This document shows, piece by piece, positions 24,190 to 35,708 of a DNA stretch of 64,000 nt. A program made the position numbers and the translations under genes. The notes under the pieces were generated by a model. That model was given only the letters and a program-made list of their open reading frames with translations, was not told the DNA's origin and did no database searches. How positions within the stretch are numbered: position 1 is the stretch's first letter; each line of letters begins with the position of its first letter. This DNA is from Cladorhizidae sp. MBARI D1340-BT2 (taxonomy: Eukaryota; Porifera; Demospongiae; Poecilosclerida; Cladorhizidae), in contig JAQNBH010000012.1 of assembly GCA_028752905.1 (NCBI GenBank), positions 23,345,112-23,409,111 on the forward strand, read 5' to 3'.

Positions 24190-24335
24190 GGGTAGTTAGG
24201 AGCCCAAGAGTAAGGGAGGTTCCATCGCACACACAATATTACTAGCTACCATAGTTAGGAACACAAGGATAGGGGAGGTTCCACTGCACACACAATACCA
24301 CTAGCTCCGATAGTTAGCAGTCCAAGGGTAAGGGA
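24190..24335. repeat. Second locus of the 62-bp 'agttaggagtcc' repeat
   Basis: Three units of the family seen at 17690-17885 occur here, in the same orientation. They abut the 5' side of the Gypsy-like gag. Confidence 0.8.
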
Positions 24336-24339
24336 GAAG

Positions 24340-25244
24340 GAAATGGTGGCTAAAGAGGTGGAACGACATCAATTCGAAGTCAAGAGGCTGGAGCTAGACA
24401 CGTGGAGATGTACCTAAATAAGGAGGGGCATGCAGCACGTCAACATTTGAAGACGTGGGATGATCTCACTGATCCTGAGGCCTACATTGACAATTTAGAA
24501 CTAGCAATGAACAAGGCCAGGGCCCCCAGCGATGATTGGGTCGGAATTATCAGGAAGCAGCTGCCAGGAAAGGCACTACTGGCAGTACAGGAGATTGTGC
24601 CGGAAGCTGGGATGTCTTACTCGCACTTCAAGGCAGCGATGCTCAACCAACTGGGAGCTACTCTAGAACAAGCCAGGCGATTATTTTGGCTGTCTAAGCC
24701 TAGCGTTGAAGAAGGACAAGTGACATTGTTGAGGAAGGCCTTGAGGGCCTTGAACAGGCTAGTAAAAACTCCAAAGGAAGCCAGCCATAAATGAAATTTT
24801 CAGAGGGTTCCTCGCCCAACACTTGTCCGAAGAAACACTGATGTTACTAACGGAAAGTCAGAATCAACCTTTCGACAAATCAACATAATAAAGCAACTCT
24901 GGGTGTCAAAGGATCTCTATGCGAGGAGGAAAATGCTCAGGAATGACCCGAATCCTACACAGTACTCCACTAGGAGGAGACATGCAGGAAGACAGCCCAA
25001 AGAAGGAGGATCTAATGGAGGAGCCAAGGAGTAGCCCAACTCAATCAACAGCGAAGGTAAGTCACTCAGTAGTAGAGGCAGAGGGGGGCAGGCCTTGCAG
25101 GGTTGGGGTAGCCAAAGGTGTAGTCGGTCGAGAGATGGATTTAGTAGTCCTATAGAAGCTCAATAACTTGTTTTAACTGTCAGAAAATGAGGCACTACAG
25201 AAATGAATGCCCAGAAACTCCCCAGGCCCATGTTTGCCAGAGAG
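24340..25244 (+). pseudogene. Gypsy-like retrotransposon gag with zinc knuckle
   Basis: The N-terminal part has a charged helix (VAKEVERHQFEVKRLELD, about 24355-24405). A 130-codon frame follows (24402-24794; DDWVGIIRKQLPGKALLAVQ is a typical capsid motif). A CCHC zinc knuckle lies at about 25165-25215 (CFNCQKMRHYRNEC, spacing C-2-C-4-H-4-C). Stops and frameshifts between them show decay. The reading continues into the protease at 25507, interrupted by a MITE (25248-25506). Confidence 0.75.
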
Positions 25245-25247
25245 TAA

Positions 25248-25506
25248 AGGCTGGTTCACAACACAACGCTGGCCGAGCATTGCGTTGATTGGAATCAATT
25301 GACCTTTGAATCAGGCTCTTGAAACAAAGACGGGCACTGATTGGTCCGATGCTGCATTTCAGACGAACTTTTTTCTAATCCAGCGTCTGAAACGCAGTGT
25401 CGGACCAATCAGAACATCGCATGTCGGCGGTGGTTCAGATCAAAGGTCAATTGACAACATGCAATGCAATGTAATGCTCAGCCAGCATCGTGTTGTGAAC
25501 CAGCCT
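25248..25506. mobile_element. PIF/Harbinger-like MITE (259 bp), foldback
   Basis: The terminal inverted repeat is AGGCTGGTTCACAACAC at the left and its complement at the right (GTGTTGTGAACCAGCCT, one internal variation further in). It is flanked by TAA on both sides (25245-25247 and 25507-25509). Inner segments are also inverted (caattgacctttgaatc against gatcaaaggtcaattg), so the element can fold almost end to end. It interrupts the gag-protease reading frame of the Gypsy-like element. The terminal repeat resembles that of the larger element at 31427-32666. Confidence 0.85.
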
Positions 25507-25636
25507 TAAGGCAACGGGCAAGGTCAACGGTATTGAGTGTCTGTTTATCTTGGACACTGGAGCAAACAGGTTTGATACACATCAGTATACTGGTGGCCAA
25601 GTACAAGATACTTTAGCAGACATGTCCGTTACCTAT
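25507..25636 (+). pseudogene. Gypsy-like aspartic protease, N-terminal half
   Basis: The plus frame reads VNGIECLFILDTGANRFDTH, with the DTG catalytic triad of a retropepsin. It is continuous with the zinc-knuckle region once the MITE is removed. A piggyBac-type insertion at TTAA 25637 cuts it; the C-terminal part resumes at about 26587. Confidence 0.8.
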
Positions 25637-25640
25637 TTAA

Positions 25641-26582
25641 CCCTCTCACTGGCATAAGCGACTTAAGTCGCGAAAACAGATTAACCGCGACGAAACAATT
25701 CATAAAAAAATAACCGTTCGCGGTATTAACTTCAAAAACTGTACGAATATGCCCAAAGCATGCCTCTAATATACCAGGAAAATACGGAATGAGGAAAGGG
25801 AAGTAAACATGCCAGCAAACATCATTTCCGGTTAATTCCCGGTCTCGGAGAAGAAATGGCGACTTGCTTTAGAGTAGAGACGAAGCGTTAGACTTCCTAT
25901 TTGAGGATGACTTCGGCCTGTCCGAGATTGACGTTAGTGAAGGAGAGGAAGAAAGTGCCTGTGCTTACCTGGGAAGTGGCGTAGTTGACAGTGATGCTAT
26001 GGTAGCTATAACAGAAGCTGTTGGCACCGACCACGAAGCAAGTTTTCAAAGTATAGATCGCCCTACTCTGCCAAGCGAAGCTTCAGACGATAGCGATGGT
26101 CATGAAGACTTCCCCCAAGGTAAGAATAGATAAGAGTTGTATAGTAAAGCCTAGTAACTAGCATAATAATAAGAACTATTTCTCCTGGGAAGGTAGTTTC
26201 ACTCATGGAGCTGGAGGAGGAGGATGAGGAAGCAGCAGAGGAGAAGACAGGGTTGGAGGAGAGGTTATTTTACAAACAGTTGTTGTTGTTGACCAAAAGT
26301 TGACCAGCTAACATTGCTGGTTTCATGTGTAATATGAAATTGATATGATATAAACCCGATATAAACCCTTTTATTTTACTTCCTGTCTCTTATAACAATA
26401 TTCACATTTCTGTGGTTGGTTGCTAAGCAACAAAAATTAACATAACATCCCTTCATGCATCAGCTATCACCTGATATATAGTTGTTAGGTATTTGTCTTC
26501 ATCAGGTCCTCTATAAAAAAAAATTATGTGAAATTGTGTCAATTTTTGTAAAGTGTCCTCCGTAAATCTGCCAGTGAAAGGG
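25641..26582. mobile_element. Non-autonomous piggyBac-type element 1 (942 bp)
   Basis: TTAA lies on both sides (25637-25640 and 26583-26586). The ends are CCCTCTCACTGGCA and TGCCAGTGAAAGGG, matching at 13 of 14 positions when inverted. Right after the left repeat and TAA lies a perfect 14-bp palindrome, GCGACTTAAGTCGC (25658-25671). Inside is one exon-like ORF (25856-26119) but no transposase. It splits the protease of the surrounding retrotransposon. Confidence 0.9.
25856..26119 (+). pseudogene. Retained 5' exon of a piggyBac-type gene (acidic N-terminus)
   Basis: The exon starts at ATG (MATCFRVETK). A 1-nt shift leads to the open stretch EALDFLFEDDFGLSEIDVSE, then GEEESACAYLGSG and SDDSDGHEDFPQ. 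It ends at a consensus splice donor (ccccaag|gtaagaa). The acidic composition and position match the N-terminal exon of piggyBac transposase genes and the exon at 56688-56937. No downstream catalytic exon exists in the element. Confidence 0.6.
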
Positions 26583-26586
26583 TTAA

Positions 26587-27780
26587 GGGAGGCCAAGGTG
26601 GAAGTGGATGTGTAGTACCGACCCTCCAAGCTGTTGTCTTGAGGGATGATGGCCCGGATATTTTACTGGGCACAGACCGCCTAATAATGATGCCTCTGTG
26701 CACACCAAGGCTAGGGCCATTGCGAGGGCTTAGAGCCAGGCCCAGGAAAGAGAAAGGGCAGAAGACCTTATAGCAGACGCTAAGGATGGGGCAGTATCCA
26801 AATCCCCAATGGTGGTAGTAACTGCCGGCAGTAGCTGTAAGGGGAAGAGTAACTGCCGGCAGTAGCTGTAAGGGGAAGAGTGGCAAACAAAAACCCAGGC
26901 AGCCCACAGTTGATCAGTAGAGTTCACTTTCTTTGGCAGCAGGCCCAGTTGAGGGAGCCACCACAGAGGCAGGCCATAGTCGTCCTCAGCTGTAGGAAAG
27001 GGCAGCAGTAGGCAGTGGCGAAGGAGGAAAGGAAAGATGAGGAAATGGTAATGTTATTGAAGCTGGTTGTGAGGCAGGAATTGTGGAAGCAGATGTGTAA
27101 GACAATGAACCTTGGGCCGATACGGTTGAGACAGATCACCTTATGGGCTTAGAGAAGGATGACATCAAGGCTAGAGACGAGCCCCTCCCTGCCTAAGCCG
27201 ATGGGTCAGAGGAGGTTTGGGTGCTTGCCAGGCAGCAGATGGAGGATAAGAGCAAGTCCAAGATAGCATTTTGTACCCCCTGGGGCAAATCTAACAAATA
27301 TGCTTTTACACGCATGCCCTTCATCCTAAAGAATGCACTGCCACCTTTCAGCACTGTATGGATCAAGCGCTGGAGGGGCAGGCCAGCTTCTCCAGCACAT
27401 ATATACATGATGTGCTCATCTACTCCAAGTCCTGGAAGGAGCATGTGTGGCACATTAGAGCCATGCTAGGTCCCCTTGGGGTAGGCAGGCCTTACAGTGA
27501 GCCCTACTAAATGTGAGTGGGTGCCCATGCCCTTGACATAACTAGGCTATGAGGTAGGACTTGGGAAAATTAAGGTTCCCGAGGCAAGAGTTAAGACCAT
27601 CAGGGAATATAGACGACCACATGACAAGAAGCGGCTTCGAGCCTTCTTAGGTAGCACCATCTATTACTGAGTTTGGCCCAGACTATGCCGGGAGGGCGGG
27701 GCCACTCTATAAAGCCTACAAAAGGTGGCTCCCAATAAACTATAGAGTGTGAGTCTATGCAAGAGGCATTAAATTAATTG
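26587..27780 (+). pseudogene. Gypsy-like element: protease end and reverse transcriptase remnants
   Basis: After the piggyBac insertion the frame resumes as VPTLQAVVLRDDGPDILLGT (about 26614-26675, end of the retropepsin). About 26700-27200 is degenerate and includes a duplicated 'agtaactgccggcagtagct' block. 27217-27700 encodes the RT: IAFCTPWGKSNKYAFTRMPF, then in another frame the YIDD-type box as YIHDVLIYSKSWKEH (first Asp replaced by His), then YEVGLGKIKVPEARVKTI and RAFLGSTIYY. Multiple frameshifts are present. The expected gag-PR-RT order is kept. RNase H and integrase are absent. Confidence 0.75.
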
Positions 27781-27789
27781 ATGTTTTGT

Positions 27790-28500
27790 GTTCCTCCCAT
27801 GTGGACTTTAGGACCTTATTAGGTATGTTTTGTGTTGTGGCTTGTGTTGTGGTTTGTATTGTGGTGGGTTGGATCATGTGATGAGGGTCTCTTGCTAGAG
27901 AGAATTGGTTTGGTTGCTGACTAAGTTGTTGACTGTTGTATGTAAACAATTGAATCTTTATCCTGAGCATTGGCCTCTGTGCTACCTGTACAATAGCCTG
28001 ACACACACTCTCTCTCTATATATATATGTTCCATCCAATCTATGAATCTGCCAAATCTATAGATTGTGCAGCACAATCTGTGAATTCATAGATTAGATGC
28101 CAATCTATGAATGACAATCTATTGCCTGCCAATCAATACACTTCAAAACATAGCATAGAACAAACTGGACATATAGTTGTCAAGTGACCTTTGTCCGACC
28201 TTGATAATTTCACAACCTTCTGTTGGGAATCACATGGTTGCCTGCTTGGTTCCTGCTAAGACTTAGGTTACTTGCATCTGCTGGTCATTATAAGCTTCCA
28301 TCTCTACACCAATTCCACTCAACCCCTCACATGACTCATAATCAACAAACATGGCAAGTATCTATTCCAGGTGATTTATGGCTTCACTAGCAGTGAAGTC
28401 ACAATTCATAAATGACTGCTATAAAATACAGTCCTGTGCATACAAATTAGGAAGTAGAAGTTTAATGTTGGACAAGCTAATTGAGGTACTTGTAATAACA
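27790..28500. other. No gene seen; small inverted repeats around 'caatctatgaat'
   Basis: The motif caatctatgaat and its complement attcatagatt recur at about 28035-28115. A tctctcta/tata microsatellite lies at 28008-28027. Confidence 0.5.
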
Positions 28501-28526
28501 AATTCTCACAGTGGGTATTGCCTTAC

Positions 28527-28875
28527 TTGTTCTATGCCAACAGCTCTCATTGTCATGTAAATTTATAGGTATGTTAGGTTTCGAGCAGAGGATGAAGGGT
28601 TTTCCTCTGCGCAGACGCACTAGGTGGAGTTGTTTGCATCTGGGACACTTTGAACATACTTCAGGATTAATCTTTTCCTTGTCATAATGCAGCTCCTGCA
28701 GAGATTGATCAATAGATTTTTCAATCATTTGCCGCACACAGACAATGGGCAATGGTGTGCCACAATCCTCCTCCTCCTCGAATGTTACTGGATAGAACTT
28801 CACTTCAAGTTGAGATGGCAGCATCATCTTAAGAATAATATATCCCGTCACTGCACGAAGATTATCGAGATAAGT
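28527..28875 (-). CDS. Host-gene exon with Cys-pair tail (function unknown)
   Basis: The exon is bounded by an acceptor (ttattttag|acttat, first base 28875) and a consensus donor (agaacaa|gtaagg, last base 28527). It is open throughout, with 116 codons starting in phase 0 and ending in phase 1. The peptide has an acidic stretch (FEEEEDC) and then CSKCPRCKQLHLVRLRRGKP followed by FILCSKP, a possible zinc-binding arrangement. I do not recognise the family with certainty. Proteins of the ROCO/COR type end with similar cysteine-rich tails before a Death domain, and the phase would allow splicing to the Death exon at 18276. This is a suggestion only. Confidence 0.5.
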
Positions 28876-28889
28876 CTAAAATAACTACC

Positions 28890-30260
28890 TTGCAGTGTTG
28901 TCAAAAGTGATTCCTCCATTATTAACTATCGACTTGGAAGCCAAGCCAGCTACCAAAGCCTAAGGTAGTGCAATGAGGACCTGAAAGGCCACGGAAAGTT
29001 GTTGCTGTTCCTATCCTAACAGTAGCTGCTACAGCAATGGACTCAAGCTCAGACAGAGATGGTGACTTTTAAGCTTTTCAGTTCATGAAGCAAGCAAGAG
29101 TGACATATAAAGGTAAGCACAGAATCTAGCTAGAGATGAGGAAACTGTACTTTCATGAAGACTGTCATGTTACGAAATCATTAAATTTTACTTCACCCAT
29201 TGAAGGAGTCCATATACTCTGATACACATGGTAGCCTTTATCAATGAAAGGGAACGAAGCACTTGCAGAACAGCCACAGATTTAGACGCAGAATTAGTAT
29301 GGAAAAGGTCAATAGACAAAGAAAACTTAAATAGAGAAATTATAGCTAGAGATTAATCATTAAAATTGATATTAGAATTTTGATACATAATTAGTATCTA
29401 GTCAATGGCAACAATTGGAAAAGGAGTATAGTTCCAACTCAGTTTAGTGCACTATATATAGAGAATGAGTTCTGGGTTACTTTTATTCGGAAAATGATCC
29501 TAACACCCTACTCTCTATATAGAGTGCACCAAGTAATCATAACACCTCTCTCTTGATACTATAAGACATCATAGAGGTCATCCAGAGAACTGTTATAGAG
29601 ACTGGTTCTATAGAGGTTATGTGCAGGCCACACCACAGATACTAACCACAACCCCTCAACACTCCCAGTAATTCCTAGAAATGTCTACTGAAAACATTTA
29701 TTTGTGTTCCACCTGGATGCATCCCACTGTCAGCTGTTTTTGATTTTTTCCCCCATAGGGGGGTGGGGCTAGGTCTTCTTAGAATGATTCTGATGTAATT
29801 TCATCAGGCAGTCTAGCTGGCCTAGTCGGTGATTCAACACCCACTCTAGAATAGAGAGAAATAGCAGGCAGAGTAGCTGACTTGGTCAGTGTTAAAACGA
29901 CACTACTTGAAAAGGGTGAGTCATCTATTTCAAGTGTTTTTAAATGACTTTCTATACTTGTCATCTCGGCAAAATGGACAGCTCACTCAGCATTTACTTG
30001 GCAAATATAAAAATAGAAATGGAGGATTACATCAACTGTATACAGATAGAGCTAAAGGGTATTTAGAAAGCTAAATATTCAAACTTGTGTTTTTCATTGG
30101 GGTCATAGCTCTTCTAACCCAAGGCCACCTTCTTATGCTAGCTATAGGAACTCGAATTAGCTCAGAGACTGATTGCTGAGAAGCACCACTGCTATATGTC
30201 TCTCAATCCTCCAGCTACTTCTGTAAAGTGCCTCTCTAAGTCTGGTCCACTTGTGAGTAT
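28890..30260. other. No gene recognised; imperfect hairpin at 29448-29532
   Basis: A 'gtgcactatatatagaga' segment and a downstream 'ctctctatatagagtgcac' are nearly complementary, a possible small foldback. Other ORFs (29779-29964 -, 29889-30074 +) lack motifs. Confidence 0.4.
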
Positions 30261-30274
30261 CAGGATGTACACCA

Positions 30275-31422
30275 TGAAATGGTAGGATTTGTTCCCCTGG
30301 CTTGAGCACAGTGAAGCCCACCATGGTGCTCTCTGTAAGATATGCTGTAAAAGGGGGCAACCCCTCCAAAGAACTGGAGCAGCATGGATAACGAAGCCGT
30401 TAAAAAACTGAATAAGGCAATTAAGAAAAAAAGTGAGCTCATTCCCACAGTGATGTTCATGTGCAGTCTTGTGAAGTAGAATCAGCAAGTTCCAGAGCAG
30501 AGGAGGAGGGAGCTGTAATTCAACAGCTGCAGAATATAGGAGAGGAAGATAAGCATGGCCACATATTGCTCATAACCAACTTTCATGGCTTAATTTTAAG
30601 ATAGGTGAAGATCCTATAAACCAGTCGAGAGTGCTGAAAAATTCTAAATACACATCAAAAGATGCTATGGTAGAAGCAATTGGCCAGTGACTCCTCTTGA
30701 GTGTATTTATGGAGCAGAGTTCGATTATTTAATGGCTGATGAGTGTACAGACATTACTGCAGTAGAAGAACTTCTATCATCTGTTGTTTGTCTGAAAAGG
30801 GAGTAATAGTAGAGCACTTCATGAATATCATCATCACTTTAAAGAAGACTGATGCCAGCACTATACACTCCACTCTGGTTGATTTCTTATAGTAGAATAG
30901 TATACCAGTCAGCAAGCTTGTGGGCATGGGGGTTAATGGGGCAACAACTTCCCGTGGAAAAAAAGTGGAGTTCAGAGTAGCTACCAAAGAAGAATTCTCC
31001 TCATGCATTGTTTGTGCAGTGCCAATGCCAGATGCTTCAACTTGCTTGTGTTCAAACTGCTAACTCTACTCCAGAAATTTGACATCACTATGGAAATTTT
31101 TCCATTATTTCCCTATAAGAAGTGAGTCACTAGAAGAGATTCAGTGACTACTCGATATGCCTGAGATTAAAACCCTCCAGATACCCACTAGTTAACACAT
31201 GAAGAGTGTGTAAAAGCAGTGCCACAGTGGTCGCCCTTAACAAAATATACTGCTCAATACATGAGCCAGAAGCTCCAGGGCAGATGAAGCCCTCTCCAAG
31301 CATTTAACTGTGGCAGATATTTTTGTTAGATTATGCTTTACCTCAAGTAACTAAGTTGAGCAGAACCCTTCAAGGTCTAATTGATTTGACTGCAATATCA
31401 AGCCTGGTTGAGTCTACACTAC
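30275..31422 (+). pseudogene. hAT transposase, third family, 5' part
   Basis: The plus strand reads FPWLEHSEAHHGALCKICCK then RGQPLQRTGAAWITKPLKN (TTF-like zinc finger, about 30290-30400). After frame breaks it reads FDYLMADECTDITAVEELL (about 30725-30780, catalytic Asp region), VSKLVGMGVNGATT (about 30910), VKAVPQWSP (about 31210), and LDYALPQVTKLSRTLQ (31326-31373) with SLVESTLL (to 31422). The frame is interrupted at TTAA 31423 by a Harbinger-like element and resumes at 32671. Stops are scattered. It belongs to the zinc-finger hAT group but differs from the other three hAT copies here. Confidence 0.75.
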
Positions 31423-31426
31423 TTAA

Positions 31427-32666
31427 GGCCGGTTCACAATATGACGCTAGCCCAGCGTTTCGTTCCGTTCCGTTTCCTAGCGTCATACCGTCAATTTGTG
31501 AACATGCTCCGTTTTGAAGAAAAGAAGAAACGGAGAGCAGCGCTAGATTAGACTCGAGTTCTATTCTAGCGTCTGTTGACGCTAGCTTGACCAATCAGAT
31601 TGCTTCATATTTTCACGTGTCATATCGTAGTTCTAATTAATGCCAATTTGTCAGTCGGATGAAAAGTTAGTTGAGGCTGTGCGAAGCTTTGTATGTCTTT
31701 GGAAGGTAGGATCAAGCTCTTACAAGGATCTACGAGCTAAAGAGTTGCTAGCAAGGTAAACTACGTAGCTACTGAATTAAATTATCTTAGTAGTCATATT
31801 CCCATAATATTCATTATATTGTTTAGGTTGGAGGCTACACAGCGGATGGATGCATCAAGAGGTGTATGTAGTGAGGTTGAATATTGATCCCTCTTCAGAA
31901 ACCTTTCACCCCACTACCCCTCATTCCCATGATTCTATGGATTATTACAACTATTGAACTAGTGCATTATATTACATTGCATTTTGTTCAGTGAATGAAT
32001 GATATAAATAATTAGTTGAGTTCTGCGAACATGGCTGTACTGCCAATCAACTTCTCCAGCAGGAGTACAGAAGTATTCTTGAAACCTTCCCTGATCTCCA
32101 CAGCAGACTGAGAATGTCTTAATAAAAAGAAATAAACAACGCATATGCAACTATATAGATAAATTATGGCAAACCTGTTGCTGCAAGCATGACCAATTGA
32201 TGTCATTTCCGTATTTTGGTTCTTCATCTCCTCTTCACCCACCATCAATCATGTTTATACTACCATCTTCATTATCAGACATCCGCAGATACCTGAAATC
32301 GCTTTCTGGATCTGACAGACGCATCTCCTGAACAGGTTGTGATACTCGCCTTGCTGTCTTCGCATTCTAAATATTGGACTTATCACACTCTGTTCTGCCT
32401 TCTCCTATTCCTCCTCCTCCTGAGCAAAAGAATCAAAATAATAGCCTGCTTCACTGCCGAACTTCGAGTCATAGCTAGCCAGCCGTAGTCGAGGGTGTGG
32501 TAGGTAAAGGGTCGCACCTCAATTGGCAAAAATTGGCTCGAGGTGACGGAACGAAACGAAACGCCAATTTGTGAACAGACAGACGGAAGACGCTAGACGG
32601 AGATGAAACGGAGACGAAAACGAGACGGAACGAAACGCTGGGCTAGCGTCATATTGTGAACCGGCC
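31427..32666. mobile_element. PIF/Harbinger-like element (1.24 kb) nested in hAT gene
   Basis: The long terminal inverted repeat starts GGCCGGTTCACAATATGACG and continues through CTAGCCCAGCGTTTCGTTCC. The complement closes the element at 32666. TTAA lies on both sides (31423-31426 and 32667-32670). Removing the element restores the hAT frame SLVESTLL-NTLNVAATPVAN with a single TTAA, so the insertion is directly demonstrated. The exact duplication (TTA, TAA or TTAA) cannot be told apart. Inside is a MADF-like exon but no nuclease gene, so the element is non-autonomous. Confidence 0.85.
31640..31755 (+). pseudogene. MADF-domain exon inside the Harbinger-like element
   Basis: From ATG 31640 the exon reads MPICQSDEKLVEAVRSFVCL then WKVGSSSYKDLRAKELLAR, the N-terminal half of a MADF (Myb/SANT-like) DNA-binding domain. 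It ends at a donor (gcaag|gtaaac). After an acceptor (ttgtttag|gtt, 31827) the next exon gives VGGYTADGCIKR, the second half, but only in a frame 1 nt off. MADF/Myb-like proteins are the known accessory ORF of PIF/Harbinger transposons, which fits. Some splice-like sequence on the opposite strand (about 32290-32170) may be a remnant of a second gene. Confidence 0.65.
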
Positions 32667-32670
32667 TTAA

Positions 32671-33130
32671 CACTTAATGTTGCTGCAACTCCTGTAGCAA
32701 ACTAGGTCTTGCAGCTGTTGGATGAAGGTGATAATCTAGAGGCAGCTACTGAAATAAAAGTTACAATGGAAAATGCTATATGATTCTGGGACATTCTGGG
32801 AAAAAGTAGCTAAACCATTTCATAATGACTTGACAAGCAACATCAAAAGCTGTTTTTGCACTCAAGGTGTAGTATCATCCTTTAGCAGCTTTGATTTTAG
32901 GAAGCTTCCAAAATTTGATTGTCTGTATTGTGCACCACATCGAAAATATACGGTGATGGCCATTATGGAAAAGAAATGGGTCCTAAATCTGTTGAAGGTG
33001 AAACGTTTACAAAACTTTGATTTCATTAGATGAAATCCATTCAGAATGTAAAATTTACTGTGGTGTAACTCATCACCAAGCATCCCAAAGAAGACCTACA
33101 GAAACAGCTAACATAACTCATTTCTAATGA
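32671..33130 (+). pseudogene. hAT transposase, third family, 3' part
   Basis: This continues the gene interrupted at 31423: NTLNVAATPVAN, then VLQLLDEGDNLEAATEIKV, and CTQGVVSSFSSFDFRKLPKF (about 32860-32920). The dimerisation domain (SVERSFS-type) is missing, so the copy is also truncated at the 3' end. Confidence 0.7.
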
Positions 33131-35700
33131 AATGCAAGTAACAATGTTTCCTATAGCCCCAGATGTGTCACTGATGTTGGAGGCATAAACACAACATTCT
33201 CCATCACATCATCGACCCTGGTGAACACTCCATACATATTATCTGCATGTGACAATTAACAACTCTAATCAGTGCTAATCAACAGTGGAGACCTAAAAAA
33301 ATGGGGCACTTTAACATCAAAGATTACATTTATACAACTAATAAAGAGAACACATACACATTATACTACATCTAATATCTTACATCTGGAAAATGTGGCA
33401 GATTATTGGGTAGGGTGATATTAACTGGTTTGGAAATTATATTTAGTTGATTGTCATGTGTGATGAAAAGTGTTGTTATGTCTAGCATTAGGCATAGTGG
33501 TGGGTCATCTTGAGCTAAGTGAGGAAGATTGTAGAGCTCTACTCATAATCGAGGAAATATTTGGAGATGTTTAGAATCATATTATGCAAAGGCAGTGTTG
33601 TGAAGGAACATCACCATCAAACATGTAGCTACTTCAGAAGATATCCACTGCTTGTTCTTTGTCTGACAATGATGAAACCATTGTTGGAAGCCTCTCTCTA
33701 GTTTGAACAGCATCAAATTATGCTTACAAAGCCTTCCATGGACCTCACATTCCTGTTTACCTTACAATTAACCTATACCATCTCAAACTGCTCTTGTTCT
33801 CTGCTTCATCAGCCTAATCAATCTGGTTCTATTCCTTCAAGTTCCTCTTTGACTCATCTGACCCAAACTTTTGATTCAGCTTCAGCTCATGCTTATTCAG
33901 GTTCTCATGCTACCAACCCAATCTCTCAACATTCCTCAGCATATCTACTACCAAAATGATCAACCTGCCTTCCTCCAATCCCTCTAGTACCCATTCATAG
34001 TAGTTTATTTTACTCTCTTCTTTTCTCCAGCTTTCTTCACCCCATAGATGGTCAAACATTGCCACCTCAGCCATCTCATCCTAATGACTCTCTACCCAGC
34101 CTCTCCTCTGTTAACTCTAAGCTTCTTACAAACCGCTTGTCCATCACATATTGGCTGCATGTTTTAGGCTTATCCAAGCCAGGAGTTTGCAAAACCAGCC
34201 TTCCTCTTTCAGCTTCTGTCAAATCATATTCATTCACCTCATCCATTGACTAACCTAGCCACTCTTCTACTTCCTTTGTCATTTTCAGCAACTATGAGTA
34301 ATATACTTCTCTTAGCTACTTCTCAATATTACTATCCAATTTGTTGTTGACATCAATAATTTATAGATCAGTGTATAGTGTTAGGCCGGCAGCTAGGGAT
34401 TTCAAATAGATTGTTTATTTCACCTTTGCTTGCCACACAATGCCCTGCATTCATTTCTAGTTGGTGAGTGAAGAGAGCCCTCACAAGGGAGTTGTATGGA
34501 ACAGTTGATATTGCCAAGGCATAGCTATGTATATATGTATGTTTCTATCTATGTATGTATATACATGTACCTTACTTTCACTGTAAATAGGAACTCCCAT
34601 CTTAAATAATGTGGGCTTATTAAATTGGGACTGTTATCAGAAAACAACTTGGCTCTGGCTGCACCTGGCAAGTGAATTGTGCTGCTTATGCAGAAAACAG
34701 AACTAGAATCTAATACTCAATATGTCTACTCTGGAAACACAGGTATGAATATGCTTTGTACTGAAATGTTTAAAGAAATAGCTATATATGTACTTAGATT
34801 TTAGATAGTAGTAACATTTTCACAGGGAATCCTTCCCAAAATAACAAGCATGTCTATGTGCACGATGTGCTGATGCAGCAGTATTTTGCCATGAATGCTC
34901 AGTTTAGCTTTATTATTTTGCAAATGATAATGCTTGCATCCTGCAGTGGCTGGCTCTATTAGCAGCTGCATTTTTCTGGGCTAGGACCAAAGAAGAAAGT
35001 CCACCAATGAAAAACTACAATGCAAGCTGCTACAACACTCTCAAAAGCCCACAGATTTAGCGGATTTTTGCGCGCATGTGCATACTAAAATCATAGTTAC
35101 TTGCACAGCTGCAGATTGCAGATTCCATCTTTTTAAGCAGAATAACTAGCTGTTTAATTTTCCAGAATGGAAAACGAAAAAAATTGACTTCAGAAAAACA
35201 GAGAGAGAGAAAAGACAAAGCCTACTTAGGAAGCAGCAGAACAAAGAGAACTGAGATTTGGGGGGAAAGAGTGAGTGTTATAAATAAAATAGTGGGAGAA
35301 GCACACCAGCCCACGATGGAGACACTTCCTTAGGATCAGGTGAAGTTTCATTCTGACTAACCACTCTATTCATCAACATACTCTAGCTATGGACACATTT
35401 ACTAAAATGGAAATGATCGTCACGGCCGAGTACTAAAATTGAAATGATCGTTATCGAGCTGGAACTCTTTGAAAACTGTGAGGAATAATTTTAAAAGCAG
35501 AGATTAATACTGCACATTCCTAGGGAGAAGGAAGTAAGGGGGCAATTATGGGTCTGTGAACAGGACCAAAATTTTTTTGGTAAACTTAAAATATTGCTTA
35601 TGACAATGAGCCATGCACTTAGAATGAAACAGGTCCATGCACAAGAACAAACAGATGTAACACAAGTAAGCATATGGTGCTAATTAATTTACTGGTTTTT
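33131..35700. other. No gene recognised
   Basis: A C/T-rich segment with Ser-rich ORFs lies at about 33720-34250 (plus). The rest is AT-rich. It would be intronic if the minus-strand ZU5 gene is one unit. Confidence 0.4.
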
Positions 35701-35708
35701 ACACTTAC

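Noticed and set aside
28035..28115. MITE around the caatctatgaat inverted words
   Set aside because: The inverted words are short and several; no consistent ends or target duplication could be set.
33720..34253. Ser/Pro-rich plus-strand ORFs as a gene
   Set aside because: Two short frames separated by stops, C/T-rich composition, no motif and no convincing splice sites.
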